From contig NZ_SJKA01000004.1 of NCBI RefSeq assembly GCF_004331435.1, positions 496,001 to 560,000 on the forward strand: a DNA stretch of 64,000 bases, read 5' to 3'. Numbering within the stretch: position 1 is the stretch's first letter; every line of letters starts with the position of its first letter. The notes below the pieces were generated by a model. The model saw only the letters and a program-made list of their open reading frames with translations. It was not told the origin of the DNA and searched no databases. The translations under genes were made by a program, and so were the position numbers. Of the stretch, positions 20,221 to 31,685 are shown piece after piece. Source of the DNA: Kribbella sindirgiensis. GTDB taxonomy: Bacteria > Actinomycetota > Actinomycetes > Propionibacteriales > Kribbellaceae.

Positions 20221-21633
20221 ATGACAGCAACCCGTTCCGTGCTTGCCGCGCAGGCGACGGACTTTCCGCGATGGTTCCAGGATGTGATTGCCAAGGCCGA
20301 GCTCGCTGACAACGGGCCGGTACGGGGGACCATGGTGGTACGACCGTACGGGTACGGGATCTGGGAACTGTTGCAGGAGGCAATGAATCGGCGGATCAAG
20401 GCGACCGGGGCACGGAACGCGTACTTTCCGCTGCTGATTCCGGAGAGCTACCTGCAGCGCGAGGCCGAGCACGTCGAGGGTTTCAGCCCGGAGCTCGCGG
20501 TCGTGACCCATGCCGGCGGCAAGCAACTCGAAGAGCCGGCGGTCGTCCGGCCGACGTCGGAAACCGTTGTCGGCGAGTACCTGGCCAAGTGGATCCAGAG
20601 CTACCGCGACCTCCCGCTGCTGCTGAACCAATGGGCGAACGTCGTCCGCTGGGAACTCCGCCCGCGGCTGTTCCTGCGCACCACCGAATTCCTCTGGCAG
20701 GAGGGCCACACCGCGCACGTCTCCGCCGCGGACGCCCGCGCCTACGCGACGAAGATCCTGTACGACGTCTATCGCGAGGTCATGGTCGACGTCCTCGCGA
20801 TCCCGGTCGTCGTCGGCCGCAAGACGCGGCGGGAGCGGTTCGCGGGCGCCGTGAACACGATGACGCTCGAAGCGATGACGCGCGACGGCAAGGCCCTGCA
20901 GATGGGCACGTCGCACGAGCTCGGGCAGAACTTCGCGCACGCGTTCGACATCGGCTACCTGTCGAGCGAGGGACGGCGTGAGCTCGCGTGGACCACGTCC
21001 TGGGGCAGCAGCACCCGGATGGTCGGCGGCCTGATCATGGTGCACGGCGACGACGCCGGCCTCCGGGTCCCGCCCGCGGTCGCTCCGGTGCAGGTCGTCG
21101 TACTCGCGGTGAAGGACGAGGCCATCGAGGCGGCGCAGCGGATCGCCGATGACCTGAAGGCCGTCGGGTTGCGGGTGGAGGTGGACGACCGTGCCGATCA
21201 GCCGTTCGGGCGCCGCGCGGTGAACTGGGAACTGAAGGGCGTCCCGCTCCGCATCGAGATCGGACCCCGCGACCTCGCCGCCGGCAACGCCACCGTCGTA
21301 CGCCGACTGCGCGACTCCGCCAAGACCGCCGTCGCCCTGACCGAGCTCACCGCACACGCCGTCGCCGCCCTGGAGGCGGACCAAGCACACCTCCTGACCG
21401 AAGCAAACGCTCGTCAGACCGCCCGCATCACGGGGGTGTCCACAGTCGAGGAGGCGATCGAGGCCGCGGGCACCGGCTGGGCGCGCATCCCGTACGACGC
21501 CGTCGGCGAGCAAGGCGAGGACCGCCTGGGCGAATCCGGCATCACAGTCCGCTGCCTGCAACGCCGGGACGGCTCACTACCGGTGAACGACGACGAACCT
21601 GATCTGGTGGCGTACGTGGCCCGCTCGTACTAG
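20221..21633 (+). CDS. proS: Prolyl-tRNA synthetase, short archaeal/eukaryotic-like type
   Basis: A 470-aa class II aminoacyl-tRNA synthetase. Motif 2 is RWELRPRLFLRTTEFLWQEGHTAH and motif 3 is GSSTRMVGGLIMVHGDD. There is no inserted editing domain between motifs 2 and 3, unlike the longer bacterial type, and the C-terminal extension typical of the archaeal-like form is present. A TAGACT hexamer ten bases before the ATG suggests a very short leader. It may be the only ProRS or a second, inhibitor-resistant copy; the window cannot tell. Confidence 0.93.
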   Translation: MTATRSVLAAQATDFPRWFQDVIAKAELADNGPVRGTMVVRPYGYGIWELLQEAMNRRIKATGARNAYFPLLIPESYLQREAEHVEGFSPELAVVTHAGGKQLEEPAVVRPTSETVVGEYLAKWIQSYRDLPLLLNQWANVVRWELRPRLFLRTTEFLWQEGHTAHVSAADARAYATKILYDVYREVMVDVLAIPVVVGRKTRRERFAGAVNTMTLEAMTRDGKALQMGTSHELGQNFAHAFDIGYLSSEGRRELAWTTSWGSSTRMVGGLIMVHGDDAGLRVPPAVAPVQVVVLAVKDEAIEAAQRIADDLKAVGLRVEVDDRADQPFGRRAVNWELKGVPLRIEIGPRDLAAGNATVVRRLRDSAKTAVALTELTAHAVAALEADQAHLLTEANARQTARITGVSTVEEAIEAAGTGWARIPYDAVGEQGEDRLGESGITVRCLQRRDGSLPVNDDEPDLVAYVARSY

Positions 21634-22613
21634 CGGGCCAGGTACCTGCGGACGTCGTCGGCTACCTGAGAGCGGTAGCGGAAGCCGTACTTGCGGAGGA
21701 TCGCGCTGAGATGCGTTTTGACGGTGTTGAGGCTGACGCCGAGCTCAGCCGCCAACTGGTCGTTGTCGAGGCCGTCGGTGAGCAGGACGGCAACGGCCTG
21801 CTGCGCCTTCGTCAGGCTGCTGAACCGGCGCTCGGGGCCCTCGTCGGTCTCCATCAGCATCTCGATCAGCTCGGACTGGATGTGCTCGGCGGCGTCGACG
21901 ATCCGTTCCAGGTGCGTGTGGACGGCCGTACTCACGTCCGGCTCGTCCAGCGCCTCGGCCGCGATCTCCCGGATCGAGGCGACCCGGTGCGTCAGGTACT
22001 CCATCACGTGGTCCGACGTCAGCAGGTTCGGGCCGACGTCCCCCGCGGGCAGCCGGCGCAACGACTCCCGGTCCTCGCCCTCACGGGTCAGGACCCGCTC
22101 GACCACCTCGCACAGCCACTCGAACGCCCGCACCGCGTTGTCGTCGTACGCCTTGGATTCGTAGCTCTGCATCGAGAGCATCCCGAACAGCTGATCGGGT
22201 CCCTCCTTGGCCGGCCGGAACATCGGCACCGTCACCGCGTCCCCGGACCGCCGCCGCAGGTCTCCCACCGGTACGCCGGCATGCAGGGTGGCACCGTTGT
22301 CGTAGGCGAACCGGTACGTGTGCCGGTGCTTGATCAGCCAGGCGGTCTGACCGTTCGGACCGAAGATGTGGGTGTCCGGGTTCACGTACTCGCCGTCGTC
22401 GTACCCGTACGGGAACCGCACGCGGCTGGTGCCCTGCAAGAACCCGACGTAGAAGGCGTCGACGCGCGCGATCTTCCCGGCGACCACCCGTACGTAGTCG
22501 TACAGACCGTAGTGGTCGGCCCGGAACAACGCCTCGATCTTGTGGTACGCCTCGCGCAGGATGATCGCGGTCTCCGCGTCCACCCTCAGCGGGGCGACCT
22601 TCTCTGACTCCAC
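21630..22613 (-). CDS. GAF-domain LuxR-type transcriptional regulator (paralogue 1)
   Basis: A 327-aa regulator from the GTG at 22613, which has GGGGAG eight bases upstream; a GTG at 22631 is the alternative. Residues about 20-185 form a GAF-like sensor (AFYVGFLQG, VTVPMFRPA, GMLSMQSY). A helical linker follows, then a C-terminal LuxR HTH (LTKAQQAVAVLLTDGLDNDQLAAELGVSLNTVKTHL). The stop overlaps the convergent proS stop by 4 bases. It is collinear over its full length with the gene at 41404-42372. Confidence 0.85.
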   Translation of the reverse strand: MESEKVAPLRVDAETAIILREAYHKIEALFRADHYGLYDYVRVVAGKIARVDAFYVGFLQGTSRVRFPYGYDDGEYVNPDTHIFGPNGQTAWLIKHRHTYRFAYDNGATLHAGVPVGDLRRRSGDAVTVPMFRPAKEGPDQLFGMLSMQSYESKAYDDNAVRAFEWLCEVVERVLTREGEDRESLRRLPAGDVGPNLLTSDHVMEYLTHRVASIREIAAEALDEPDVSTAVHTHLERIVDAAEHIQSELIEMLMETDEGPERRFSSLTKAQQAVAVLLTDGLDNDQLAAELGVSLNTVKTHLSAILRKYGFRYRSQVADDVRRYLAR

Positions 22614-22998
22614 AACGTCGGCTCCCCACACACACCTCGGCTGTATCGATCACTCGACTATCGCGCTGTACCCAGCGACTTGCCAAGTGATGCGGCCGAA
22701 GACGTGCCGAAACCGCGGTCGCGGATGGTGCCTACAGGTTCCCGAGTCGCCCTCCCAAGCCTCGGCCGAACCCTTGCACCACCCGCGACCACGAGCAGGA
22801 CACCAGTGACTGTTGAGCCCCCGCGTCGATCGGTCCCGCCGCCCCCGGCGCGACCCCGACCCCCCGACGGATGGTTCGGTGCCCTTCCTCCCCCTGTTGC
22901 CTACACCGTGCCACCGATCGCCGAGCGTGACCATCGCCCGGCGCATGATCTTGCCGGGCCTCAGGTCTCACTCCGGGGATGAGGGGCTTTGTCTACGA
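22614..22998. other. Intergenic region between LuxR paralogue 1 and guaB1
   Basis: This 385-base stretch has no convincing gene; the open frames lack ribosome sites and families. A palindrome at 22936-22959 (7-bp arms gcccggc/gccgggc around a 10-base loop), 40 bases beyond the guaB1 stop, could be its terminator. The part next to 22613 should hold the LuxR promoter, but no clear hexamers stand out. Confidence 0.5.
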
Positions 22999-24507
<1,509 letters not shown>

Positions 24508-25332
24508 TCACAGCTCGTGTTCGGCTGTGAACCCCAGGAGATGTTGGGCCGGTGCCAGGTCCAGTGGAGTGGTTCGCCCGGGAAGCGCGGCCCGGATCTC
24601 GGTGGTCGGGTGAAAACGACGGAGCAGGTCGAGGGTCGGGTACGGCGCGAGTGTGCGCGGAGCCGCGACGTGAAAGGTGTGCGAGCCGCCAGGCACCCGC
24701 AAGGCGAGTACGGCCGCCCGCGCGGCGTCGCGAGTCTCCAGGTAGGACCAGAGACTGGCCGCACCGAGCGACGGGTCGGCCGCGACCTTGTCGGCGTGCT
24801 CGCGGAGTCGTTCGGTGAAGCCGCCGACGAACGGGAACCGGAGCGCGACGACCGCCATACCGTGGCGGCGGGACATCATCGCTGCGGTCTGTTCGTCGGT
24901 GAGCTTCGACAATGCGTACGGGTCCTCGGCCTGACTCGGCACCCGGTCGTCCAGCGGCACGTACGCAGGGCTCAGCGGTGCGGTCGCGAACGGCAGCCCG
25001 TTCGCGGCCAGGCTGCTCGCCACGACCGCGTTCCGGACCCCGGCGCGACCGGCCTCCTCCAGCACCGTGAACGTCCCGAGCGTGTTCTCCCCGAACACCT
25101 CGTACGGCGTCCCGCGGTGCGGAGCAGGCCGCGCGGCCAGGTGGATGACACCGTCCACCTCGCCCATCGCGGCCCGAACCGTCGCCACGTCGCACACGCT
25201 CCCCTCGACCACCCGATCCGCCTGCACCGGCGTACCCGGGAGGACGAGAGCTGTCACCCGGTCACGGCCTAGTGCTTCGAGCACGGCGCAGCCGATGCGG
25301 CCGGCGGCTCCGGTGACGAGGACGCGGTTCAT
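24508..25332 (-). CDS. NAD(P)-dependent extended SDR (sugar epimerase/dehydrogenase-like)
   Basis: A 274-aa Rossmann protein: GAAGRIG at residues 8-14 binds the cofactor, SS and YALSK give the catalytic Ser/Tyr/Lys. Length and layout resemble small sugar-nucleotide or uronate dehydrogenases. The ATG overlaps the stop of the upstream glycosidase (ATGA), and it is the last gene of the sugar operon. A role in oxidising the imported sugar or uronate is inferred from context only. Confidence 0.85.
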   Translation of the reverse strand: MNRVLVTGAAGRIGCAVLEALGRDRVTALVLPGTPVQADRVVEGSVCDVATVRAAMGEVDGVIHLAARPAPHRGTPYEVFGENTLGTFTVLEEAGRAGVRNAVVASSLAANGLPFATAPLSPAYVPLDDRVPSQAEDPYALSKLTDEQTAAMMSRRHGMAVVALRFPFVGGFTERLREHADKVAADPSLGAASLWSYLETRDAARAAVLALRVPGGSHTFHVAAPRTLAPYPTLDLLRRFHPTTEIRAALPGRTTPLDLAPAQHLLGFTAEHEL

Positions 25333-27602
25333 CCGCGCCGGAGCTGCTGCTCGGGACGCGCCGACAACCCGCGGTACAGCCTTGGCGCGCCGTCCAGCGT
25401 GAGCTCGATCCTCGGTCCGGTCAACCTGCGGCGGCGACCGATGCAGTCGATCTCGGTGATGTCGCCGCCCACGACAACCTTGGTCTTCGTCGGCCAGTCG
25501 TCCTCCCAGACCTCCGGGTGCGGGTAGTACGCCTTGCCTTCCTCATGATCGGCGTTCAGCAGGTACCCGTCCTTGCGGCTCCACAGCATCGACAGCGGTC
25601 CCTCGGGTGTCATGAACAGCAGCCCGTGCAGGTGCCGGTCGATCTTCGAGAGATCCAGCCAGCGCACGAACTCGGCCTCCTCGAGCACCCGCGTCCCGGT
25701 CGCGAACGCGAGCAGCGACGGCTTCGCCGACAGATCACGGTTCATCAGGCCGAAGTGGTACTCCGGGTTCGCCGGGTCGGCCTCCTGTGGGTGGTGGATG
25801 GTGCTGTCGTACAGCTGGTACCAGTTCACGCCGTCGACGCCCTCGGCCTTCGCGAGCGCCATCGTCAGCAGTACGTTCTCGGCCGCCTGGCGCATCGTGT
25901 CGTTCCACCACTGGTTCGGCCGCGTGCACGCGTACGCCTCGGTCAGCCACAGTTCCTTGTCGCCGCCGTACTCGCGGATCCGCCGCTTCGCCTCGCGGAC
26001 GCCGCCGAGGAAGTTCCAGTACGAGCCGTTGGAACCGGTCACCCATTCGTCAGGCGTCGGCGCGTAGTCCGGCGTGAAGTTGCCGCGGCCCGGGTGGAAC
26101 GCGAACACGTCGATGAGGTCCCAGCCGCCGTTCGCGTGGAAGCTGTCCACCCAGTTGACATCCATGCCGCCGAGGCCGTTGTTCATCACCTTCACGTCGG
26201 ACCCGACCTCGGCGAGCCGGTCGACCACGGGCCGCAGGCCGTCGCGGATGTACTTGTCGGCGTACAGGCCGGACATCCACGGCTGGTTGCGTTCGTTGTC
26301 GACCTCGAAGTACCGGGCGCGAGAGTCCACGACGACGTCGACCAGCTCGGCCGCCCACGTCTTGGCCTGCTCCGGGGTCGAGTCGAACACCACGTCGCCG
26401 TGCTGGATGTTCGGCGTGATGCCCAGCGCCTCCAGCTCGGCCGGCGGGATGCCGGGCGCGCCGTTGTAGGCGATCCGGACCGACGAGACCCCGATCTTCT
26501 GCAGCAGCGTGGCGATGTCGGCCTTGCTGGGCTTCAGCAACCACGGATAGTTCGCGATCCCGAACATTCCGCCGCCCTGGTAGTCGTACTCCGGCAGCAC
26601 GGAAAGCGTGGTCCGCGCGAACGCCTCGCCGGCCTGAACCTCCAGGAAGGCGACGCCCTGTTGCTGCAACGCCGGTACGACGATCTTGTGGTCGGTGCTC
26701 TGGCCGGGAGCCAGCGTGAGCACGGTCGACCCGCTCGTCAGCGTCGTACCGTCGAAGTCGCGGGCGAACCAGCTCAGCGTCACCGGTGCGGTGACCGTAC
26801 CGCCGGCCACGACCTGGACGTTGACGGGCATGGAGTGGCCGGTCTCGTACCAGAGATTGAACGGCTGATCGGTCCAGACATCGAGGCCGACCGGGCGGCC
26901 GACGGCGGCCGCGTTCGCGGAAACCTCCCGGAGGTTTCCGAACACGAGATCCGCCTCGTGCCGCAGGACGCCGAGCGCGTCGTACGTGCCGACGATGTGC
27001 ATCCAGGAGGCGGTCGTCCAGTCCGGCCGGCTCGACCGGAGCCTGAAGTACGCCTTCGTGTCCGCCCAGGTCTCGGTGTAGAGGATGCCGTCGTTGGTCT
27101 CGTACGGCACACCGCCCCCGGCGTCGCGGTTCCACCGGGTGACGGCGGTCGGGTACTCCGGGACGGTCGGGCTCACGACCGTGCGGTTGAACTGGGAGTT
27201 CAGGTACATCTGGTTCGAACTGGTCGCGTCCCAGCGCGCGTGCAGGCGGCGCGCGGTGACGTCGAAGGTGCCGGTGACGGTGATCGTCTTCGCGGCCGCG
27301 CTCATCACGTAGTCCACCCGGATCGCCTGGCGGCCGTCCGGGAGCGTGATCAACGACGGCGTACCGCCGAAGGTGCGCTGGCCGCCGAGCACGGTGTCCT
27401 TGACCTGGAAGTGCCCGATCCGGATCCGTTCGGTCCCGTCGCCGACGACGATCGTGCCGTCGGTCAGCGCGGTGACCGTGATGCCGTCCGCGGTGATCGT
27501 GTACGCCGTCGCGGCCTGGGCACTGCCCGTCGGGAGCACACCGCCGGCCACCCCGGCGGCGACAAGCGATCCGGCGACAAATGTCCGCCTGGTTGGTTTC
27601 AT
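25329..27602 (-). CDS. Tat-exported clan GH-A-like glycoside hydrolase, tandem copy B
   Basis: A 757-aa protein. The ATG at 27602 has GGAGG six bases upstream. The signal peptide has twin arginines (TRRTFVAG) and ends AQAA. The N-terminal half is beta-rich; the C-terminal half has a barrel with VDNERNQ (Asn-Glu pair of clan GH-A acid/base) and LWLTEAYAC (nucleophile candidate). It aligns along its whole length with copy A at 27599-29893. I do not assign a GH family. Both ends overlap neighbours by 4 bases. Confidence 0.75.
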   Translation of the reverse strand: MKPTRRTFVAGSLVAAGVAGGVLPTGSAQAATAYTITADGITVTALTDGTIVVGDGTERIRIGHFQVKDTVLGGQRTFGGTPSLITLPDGRQAIRVDYVMSAAAKTITVTGTFDVTARRLHARWDATSSNQMYLNSQFNRTVVSPTVPEYPTAVTRWNRDAGGGVPYETNDGILYTETWADTKAYFRLRSSRPDWTTASWMHIVGTYDALGVLRHEADLVFGNLREVSANAAAVGRPVGLDVWTDQPFNLWYETGHSMPVNVQVVAGGTVTAPVTLSWFARDFDGTTLTSGSTVLTLAPGQSTDHKIVVPALQQQGVAFLEVQAGEAFARTTLSVLPEYDYQGGGMFGIANYPWLLKPSKADIATLLQKIGVSSVRIAYNGAPGIPPAELEALGITPNIQHGDVVFDSTPEQAKTWAAELVDVVVDSRARYFEVDNERNQPWMSGLYADKYIRDGLRPVVDRLAEVGSDVKVMNNGLGGMDVNWVDSFHANGGWDLIDVFAFHPGRGNFTPDYAPTPDEWVTGSNGSYWNFLGGVREAKRRIREYGGDKELWLTEAYACTRPNQWWNDTMRQAAENVLLTMALAKAEGVDGVNWYQLYDSTIHHPQEADPANPEYHFGLMNRDLSAKPSLLAFATGTRVLEEAEFVRWLDLSKIDRHLHGLLFMTPEGPLSMLWSRKDGYLLNADHEEGKAYYPHPEVWEDDWPTKTKVVVGGDITEIDCIGRRRRLTGPRIELTLDGAPRLYRGLSARPEQQLRRG

Positions 27603-29893
27603 GGCATTCCTCCAGTGGTCTTGAGCGGCAGGGCGAGACCGATGAAGATCCGCGGTGCGCCGTCGAGGACGACGGTGACCTGCGCGTTGCTCGCTTGATG
27701 AGTGGCGACGTCCATGCCGAGACAGTTCAGCTCCCGGACGGAGGTGGTCGCGGCCGGCGTCGGCACGGTGACGTCCGTCTTCGTCGGCCACAGGTCTTCC
27801 CAGGGTTCGGGACCGCGGTAGTAGGCAGGGCTCGCCGCGATCCGGCGGGCGGCGTCGTTGTTCAGGAGGTAGCCGTCCTTGCGCGACCACAGCAGATTGA
27901 CCTTGCCGGTCGGGGTGCTGAAGACGAGACCGAACAGCTCCGGATCGCCGAGCTCGGCCCAGCCCGCGAAGGTGGATTGGTCGAGCCAACGAGCCGCGGT
28001 CGCGAACGCCAGCAGCGAGGGCTTCGCGCCGAGGTCACGGTGCAGCAGCCCGTGGTGGTACTCGACGTCGTCCCCGTCTGCTTCCATCGGCTGTGTCTGG
28101 ACCGAGTCGTTGAGCGTGTACCAGGTCACGCACCGGACGCCGTACGCCTTGGCCAGCGCGAGCTGGAGGAGAACGTTTTCGGGTGCGTTCCGGTAGCTGT
28201 CGGTCCACCAGCGGTTCGGGAGCGTTCCGGCGTACGCCTCGGTCAGCCAAAGCTCCTTGCCGGTTGCGGTTGCCTTCTTGAGTGTGCCGAGGAAGTTCCA
28301 TCGGGTCTCGTTCGTCCACGGCTCCGCGGGCTCGTAGTCGGCGACGTAGTTGCCACGACCCGGGTGATACGCCAGTACGTCGACGTACTCCCAGCCGCCC
28401 GCGGCGCCGAAGTCGTGCACCCACTGCTCCGGGTATCCGGCGAGGCCGCATGTCATCACCTTGAACGTGGCGCCCTTGGTCGTCCTCGCCGTCTTCAACG
28501 GTGCGAGAACGTCGGTGACGTACTGCGCGGGCGTCTTGTCAGCCGCGGTGAGGTTGAGCTCGTTCGCGCACTCGTAGTACCGCGCGCCGGAGTACATCGC
28601 CCGGCCGACCATGTCGTTGGCCCAGTCCGTGCCGTCCGCTCCCCACGGGAGCGCGCCGGCCAGCTGCATGTTGTGCAGGAACCCCGCTTGGTCGAGCGCA
28701 TCCACAGTCGGCCCGGGCGACGCCGCCGTCGTGTTGTACGCGCGGTACGCCGTCCGGATCCACTTCATCCCGAGAAGCTTCATCAGCCCGAGTACGTCGG
28801 CACTCGACGGCTCCTCGAGGTAAGCGAAGTTCCCCATCCCGAACATGCTCTGCTCGGCATCCTGATAGGTGTACGTCGACAGCACCGTCAACGTGGTGCG
28901 CGCGAACGCCGCCTCGGTGGAACCGTCGTACAGAACGGCCTCCACGAAGCGGATGTCACGGGCGCCGAGCGCGACGGTGAAGGACGCGTTCCAGACACCA
29001 CGTGCGCCGACCGAGCCACTCGTCGTACCGCTCGTTGAGGCGCCGTTCCAGTCGCGGGCCACCCAGTCGACGCGCACACTCCGACTGGTCAGGGCGGCGT
29101 TGACCACCTGTAGGTTGACGGTCTTGGAGCCGCCGGTACTCCACAGATTGAACGGCTGGCCGGTCCACAGCTCGATGCCGAGGTCACCGTCGCGAGCGAT
29201 CACGCCGGCCGCGTGCGGCCGCATCACGCCGAGCACGATCGTGCTCTCCAGGAAACCGCCGGCGTCACCGACCGCGTGCAGGTAACCACCGTTGCTAAAG
29301 GCAACTGTGCTCTGCGGAAAACGTATGACCGCACGGTTGTCGGACCAGGTGTAGGAATAGCAGACGCCGTTGGTGGTCTCGAACGGAACGCCGCCGCGCA
29401 GCGCGCCGGTGCCGGGGTCGCGGTCCCGGTTCCACAGCGCCACCGGATCGTAGTGTTCGGTCGCCGTCCCGGTCACGACCCGCGCGATCCGGAAACTGTC
29501 GGTGCGCAGATTCGCCACGCCCGTGACATCCCAGCGAATGCGCGCCTTCCGCAGGCCGAGCGTGAAGGTTCCGATGATCGTGCCCAACGGCGCGGCGTAC
29601 GTGACCACCAGCTGTTGTGAGGACGACGTGACGTTGGTGATCCCGGTGGTCCGCAGAACGACCTTGTCCGCACCGGTCCCGTAGGCGTACTCGAAATTCG
29701 TCAGGCTGAACCGCTGCACCCCGCCACCGTCGAGCACTTTGACCTCACCAGTGTCAGGTGCCGCGATCAGCGTGATCGTGCCGGCCGTATCGCTGATCTG
29801 TACGTCGGCCGCGTACGCCGGACTCGTCGTGGAGCCGACGACGGCCGCGGCGACCGTGCCGCCCAGCACCGCCCGCCGGCTGATCTCGTTCAT
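27599..29893 (-). CDS. Tat-exported clan GH-A-like glycoside hydrolase, tandem copy A
   Basis: A 764-aa paralogue of copy B. The N-terminus (SRRAVLGGT then SPAYAAD) is a Tat signal. The same two blocks are present: ECANELNLT for the acid/base and LWLTEAYAG for the nucleophile, with shared motifs such as YHPGRGNY, RWWTDSYRNAPENVLL and NLLWSRKDGYLL. It lies between the MalG-type permease and copy B, so the polysaccharide fragments it frees may be the importer's cargo. Confidence 0.77.
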   Translation of the reverse strand: MNEISRRAVLGGTVAAAVVGSTTSPAYAADVQISDTAGTITLIAAPDTGEVKVLDGGGVQRFSLTNFEYAYGTGADKVVLRTTGITNVTSSSQQLVVTYAAPLGTIIGTFTLGLRKARIRWDVTGVANLRTDSFRIARVVTGTATEHYDPVALWNRDRDPGTGALRGGVPFETTNGVCYSYTWSDNRAVIRFPQSTVAFSNGGYLHAVGDAGGFLESTIVLGVMRPHAAGVIARDGDLGIELWTGQPFNLWSTGGSKTVNLQVVNAALTSRSVRVDWVARDWNGASTSGTTSGSVGARGVWNASFTVALGARDIRFVEAVLYDGSTEAAFARTTLTVLSTYTYQDAEQSMFGMGNFAYLEEPSSADVLGLMKLLGMKWIRTAYRAYNTTAASPGPTVDALDQAGFLHNMQLAGALPWGADGTDWANDMVGRAMYSGARYYECANELNLTAADKTPAQYVTDVLAPLKTARTTKGATFKVMTCGLAGYPEQWVHDFGAAGGWEYVDVLAYHPGRGNYVADYEPAEPWTNETRWNFLGTLKKATATGKELWLTEAYAGTLPNRWWTDSYRNAPENVLLQLALAKAYGVRCVTWYTLNDSVQTQPMEADGDDVEYHHGLLHRDLGAKPSLLAFATAARWLDQSTFAGWAELGDPELFGLVFSTPTGKVNLLWSRKDGYLLNNDAARRIAASPAYYRGPEPWEDLWPTKTDVTVPTPAATTSVRELNCLGMDVATHQASNAQVTVVLDGAPRIFIGLALPLKTTGGMP

Positions 29894-30756
29894 CCCTTCA
29901 CCCCGGTGAAGCCCAGGCCCGCGACCACGTAGCGCTGCAGAACGAGGAACACCAGCACCGGCGGAGCGAGCGCCATCGCCATCGCGGCGATCAGCTCGTC
30001 CTGCGGCGCCGAGTCGACGAGGTTCGCCAGCGCGACGCTGATCGGCTGCAGGTTCGGGTCGGAGATCACCACGAGCGGCCAGATGAACTCCTTCCAGGAG
30101 TGCATGATCGCCAGCAGACTGATCACCGCGACCACCGGCCGGCTCATCGGCAGCACGATCTTCGTGAGCAGTTGCCAGGTGCTCGCACCGTCGACCTTCG
30201 CGGCGTCGTACAACTCCTGTGGAAGCGCCTCGAAGAAGCGGGTCGCCAGCAGGACGTTGAACGCGTTCGCTCCGGCGGGCAACCAGATCGCCCAGTAGGT
30301 GTCGAGCAGATTGACCTCGAGCACCGTGAGGAAGAGACTGACCAGCGAAACCGTGTACGGCACGAACATGGTCGCGAGAATGGCGCCGTACACGTAGCGA
30401 CCGAACCGCGGGCGGATCACCGCGAACGCGAACCCCGCGGTCATTGCCACCAGCAACTGCACGGCCCAGGAGCCGATCACGACCGTCACGGTGTTGGCGA
30501 GATAGCGCCCGACATGGAGGTCGGTGAAGGCCCGTGCGAAGTTGCCCAACTCAGGCTCGGCGGGCCACAACCGTAGCGGGTTCGTCACCATCTCGGTCGG
30601 CGGCGACACCGCGCCCTTGACGGTCCAGTACAGCGGGCCGATCCCGATGGCCACCAGAGCCAGCAGGGTGACCACCTGGACCGCTCGGAGCGCGAACGCC
30701 GTACCGGGCCTGCGCAGGTCGTTACTCGACGTGAACGTCGTCATCGGTTCGCTCAC
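29890..30756 (-). CDS. Sugar ABC importer permease, MalG type
   Basis: A 288-aa inner-membrane protein with six hydrophobic segments and the EAA loop LPQELYDAAKVDGASTWQLLTKIVLP near residue 190, which docks the ATPase. It pairs with the MalF-type permease upstream. No ATPase gene is in this operon; such CUT1 importers usually share an MsiK-type ATPase encoded elsewhere in actinobacteria. Confidence 0.93.
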   Translation of the reverse strand: MSEPMTTFTSSNDLRRPGTAFALRAVQVVTLLALVAIGIGPLYWTVKGAVSPPTEMVTNPLRLWPAEPELGNFARAFTDLHVGRYLANTVTVVIGSWAVQLLVAMTAGFAFAVIRPRFGRYVYGAILATMFVPYTVSLVSLFLTVLEVNLLDTYWAIWLPAGANAFNVLLATRFFEALPQELYDAAKVDGASTWQLLTKIVLPMSRPVVAVISLLAIMHSWKEFIWPLVVISDPNLQPISVALANLVDSAPQDELIAAMAMALAPPVLVFLVLQRYVVAGLGFTGVKG

Positions 30757-31685
30757 TTCGTGCTCCAGCTTCTGGTCAGGCGGAGGTAGACCGCGGACAG
30801 CACAGCGAGGACGATCGCGAGCAGGACGGAGAGAGCGGCGGCCTGGCCGTACTGGCCGTCCTGGAACGCGTACCGGAAGATCAGCAGCAGCACCGTCAGC
30901 GTGGCGCCGTCAGGACCGCCTTGGGTGAAGATGTACGGCTCGGTGAAGACCTGGATGGTGCCGATCAGCTGCAGGAGCAGAAGCAACCCGATCACCGGTC
31001 GCAGCTGCGGCAGCATCACGTGCCAGATCCGCCGCCAGATCCCGGCGCCGTCGCTCTCGGCTGCTTCGTAGAGCTCCGCAGGTACGCCGGTCATCGCGGC
31101 CAGGTAGATGAGTGCGGCACCGCCCATGCCCGCCCACGTTGCCTCCAGCACCAGACTCAGCATCGCGGTCTGCGGCGACTGCAGCCACGGGTACGGTCCC
31201 AGCCCGACGAGACCGAGCAACTGGTTGAACAGACCGGTGCCGGGGTCGTAGAACCATTTCCAGAGCAGGATCGCGACCACGGGCGGTACGACGACGGGCA
31301 GGTACACGACGACGCGGTACACGCCGGCGAAGCGCCGTACCGTCGACATCACGGCCGCAAGCACGATCGGGGCGGGGAAGCCGATGACGAGGCCGAGCCC
31401 GACGAACAGCAGGGTGTTCGCCATCGCCTTGCCGACCAGCGGATCGGACAGCACCGCCTGGAAGTTCTCCAGGCCGACCCAGACCACGGGGTCGACCAGA
31501 TTCGTCTGCTGGAACGAGATCAGCAGTCCGCGCAGGATCGGCCACCACGAGAATATTCCGAACACGACCAGGGCGGGCGCGAGGAAGAGCAGGCCGAGCA
31601 GTTCGCGGCGCAAGCCGGCCTGCCGTCGCCGGGAGGCCACCACCACGGGTTCGGTGGTGGCCGGGCGCTCCAGCAGTGCGGTCAC
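30753..31685 (-). CDS. Sugar ABC importer permease, MalF type
   Basis: A 310-aa inner-membrane protein with a short cytosolic N-terminus and six hydrophobic segments. The EAA loop is VPAELYEAAESDGAGIWRRIWHVMLPQ. It overlaps the binding-protein gene upstream and the MalG-type gene downstream by four bases each. Confidence 0.93.
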   Translation of the reverse strand: MTALLERPATTEPVVVASRRRQAGLRRELLGLLFLAPALVVFGIFSWWPILRGLLISFQQTNLVDPVVWVGLENFQAVLSDPLVGKAMANTLLFVGLGLVIGFPAPIVLAAVMSTVRRFAGVYRVVVYLPVVVPPVVAILLWKWFYDPGTGLFNQLLGLVGLGPYPWLQSPQTAMLSLVLEATWAGMGGAALIYLAAMTGVPAELYEAAESDGAGIWRRIWHVMLPQLRPVIGLLLLLQLIGTIQVFTEPYIFTQGGPDGATLTVLLLIFRYAFQDGQYGQAAALSVLLAIVLAVLSAVYLRLTRSWSTK

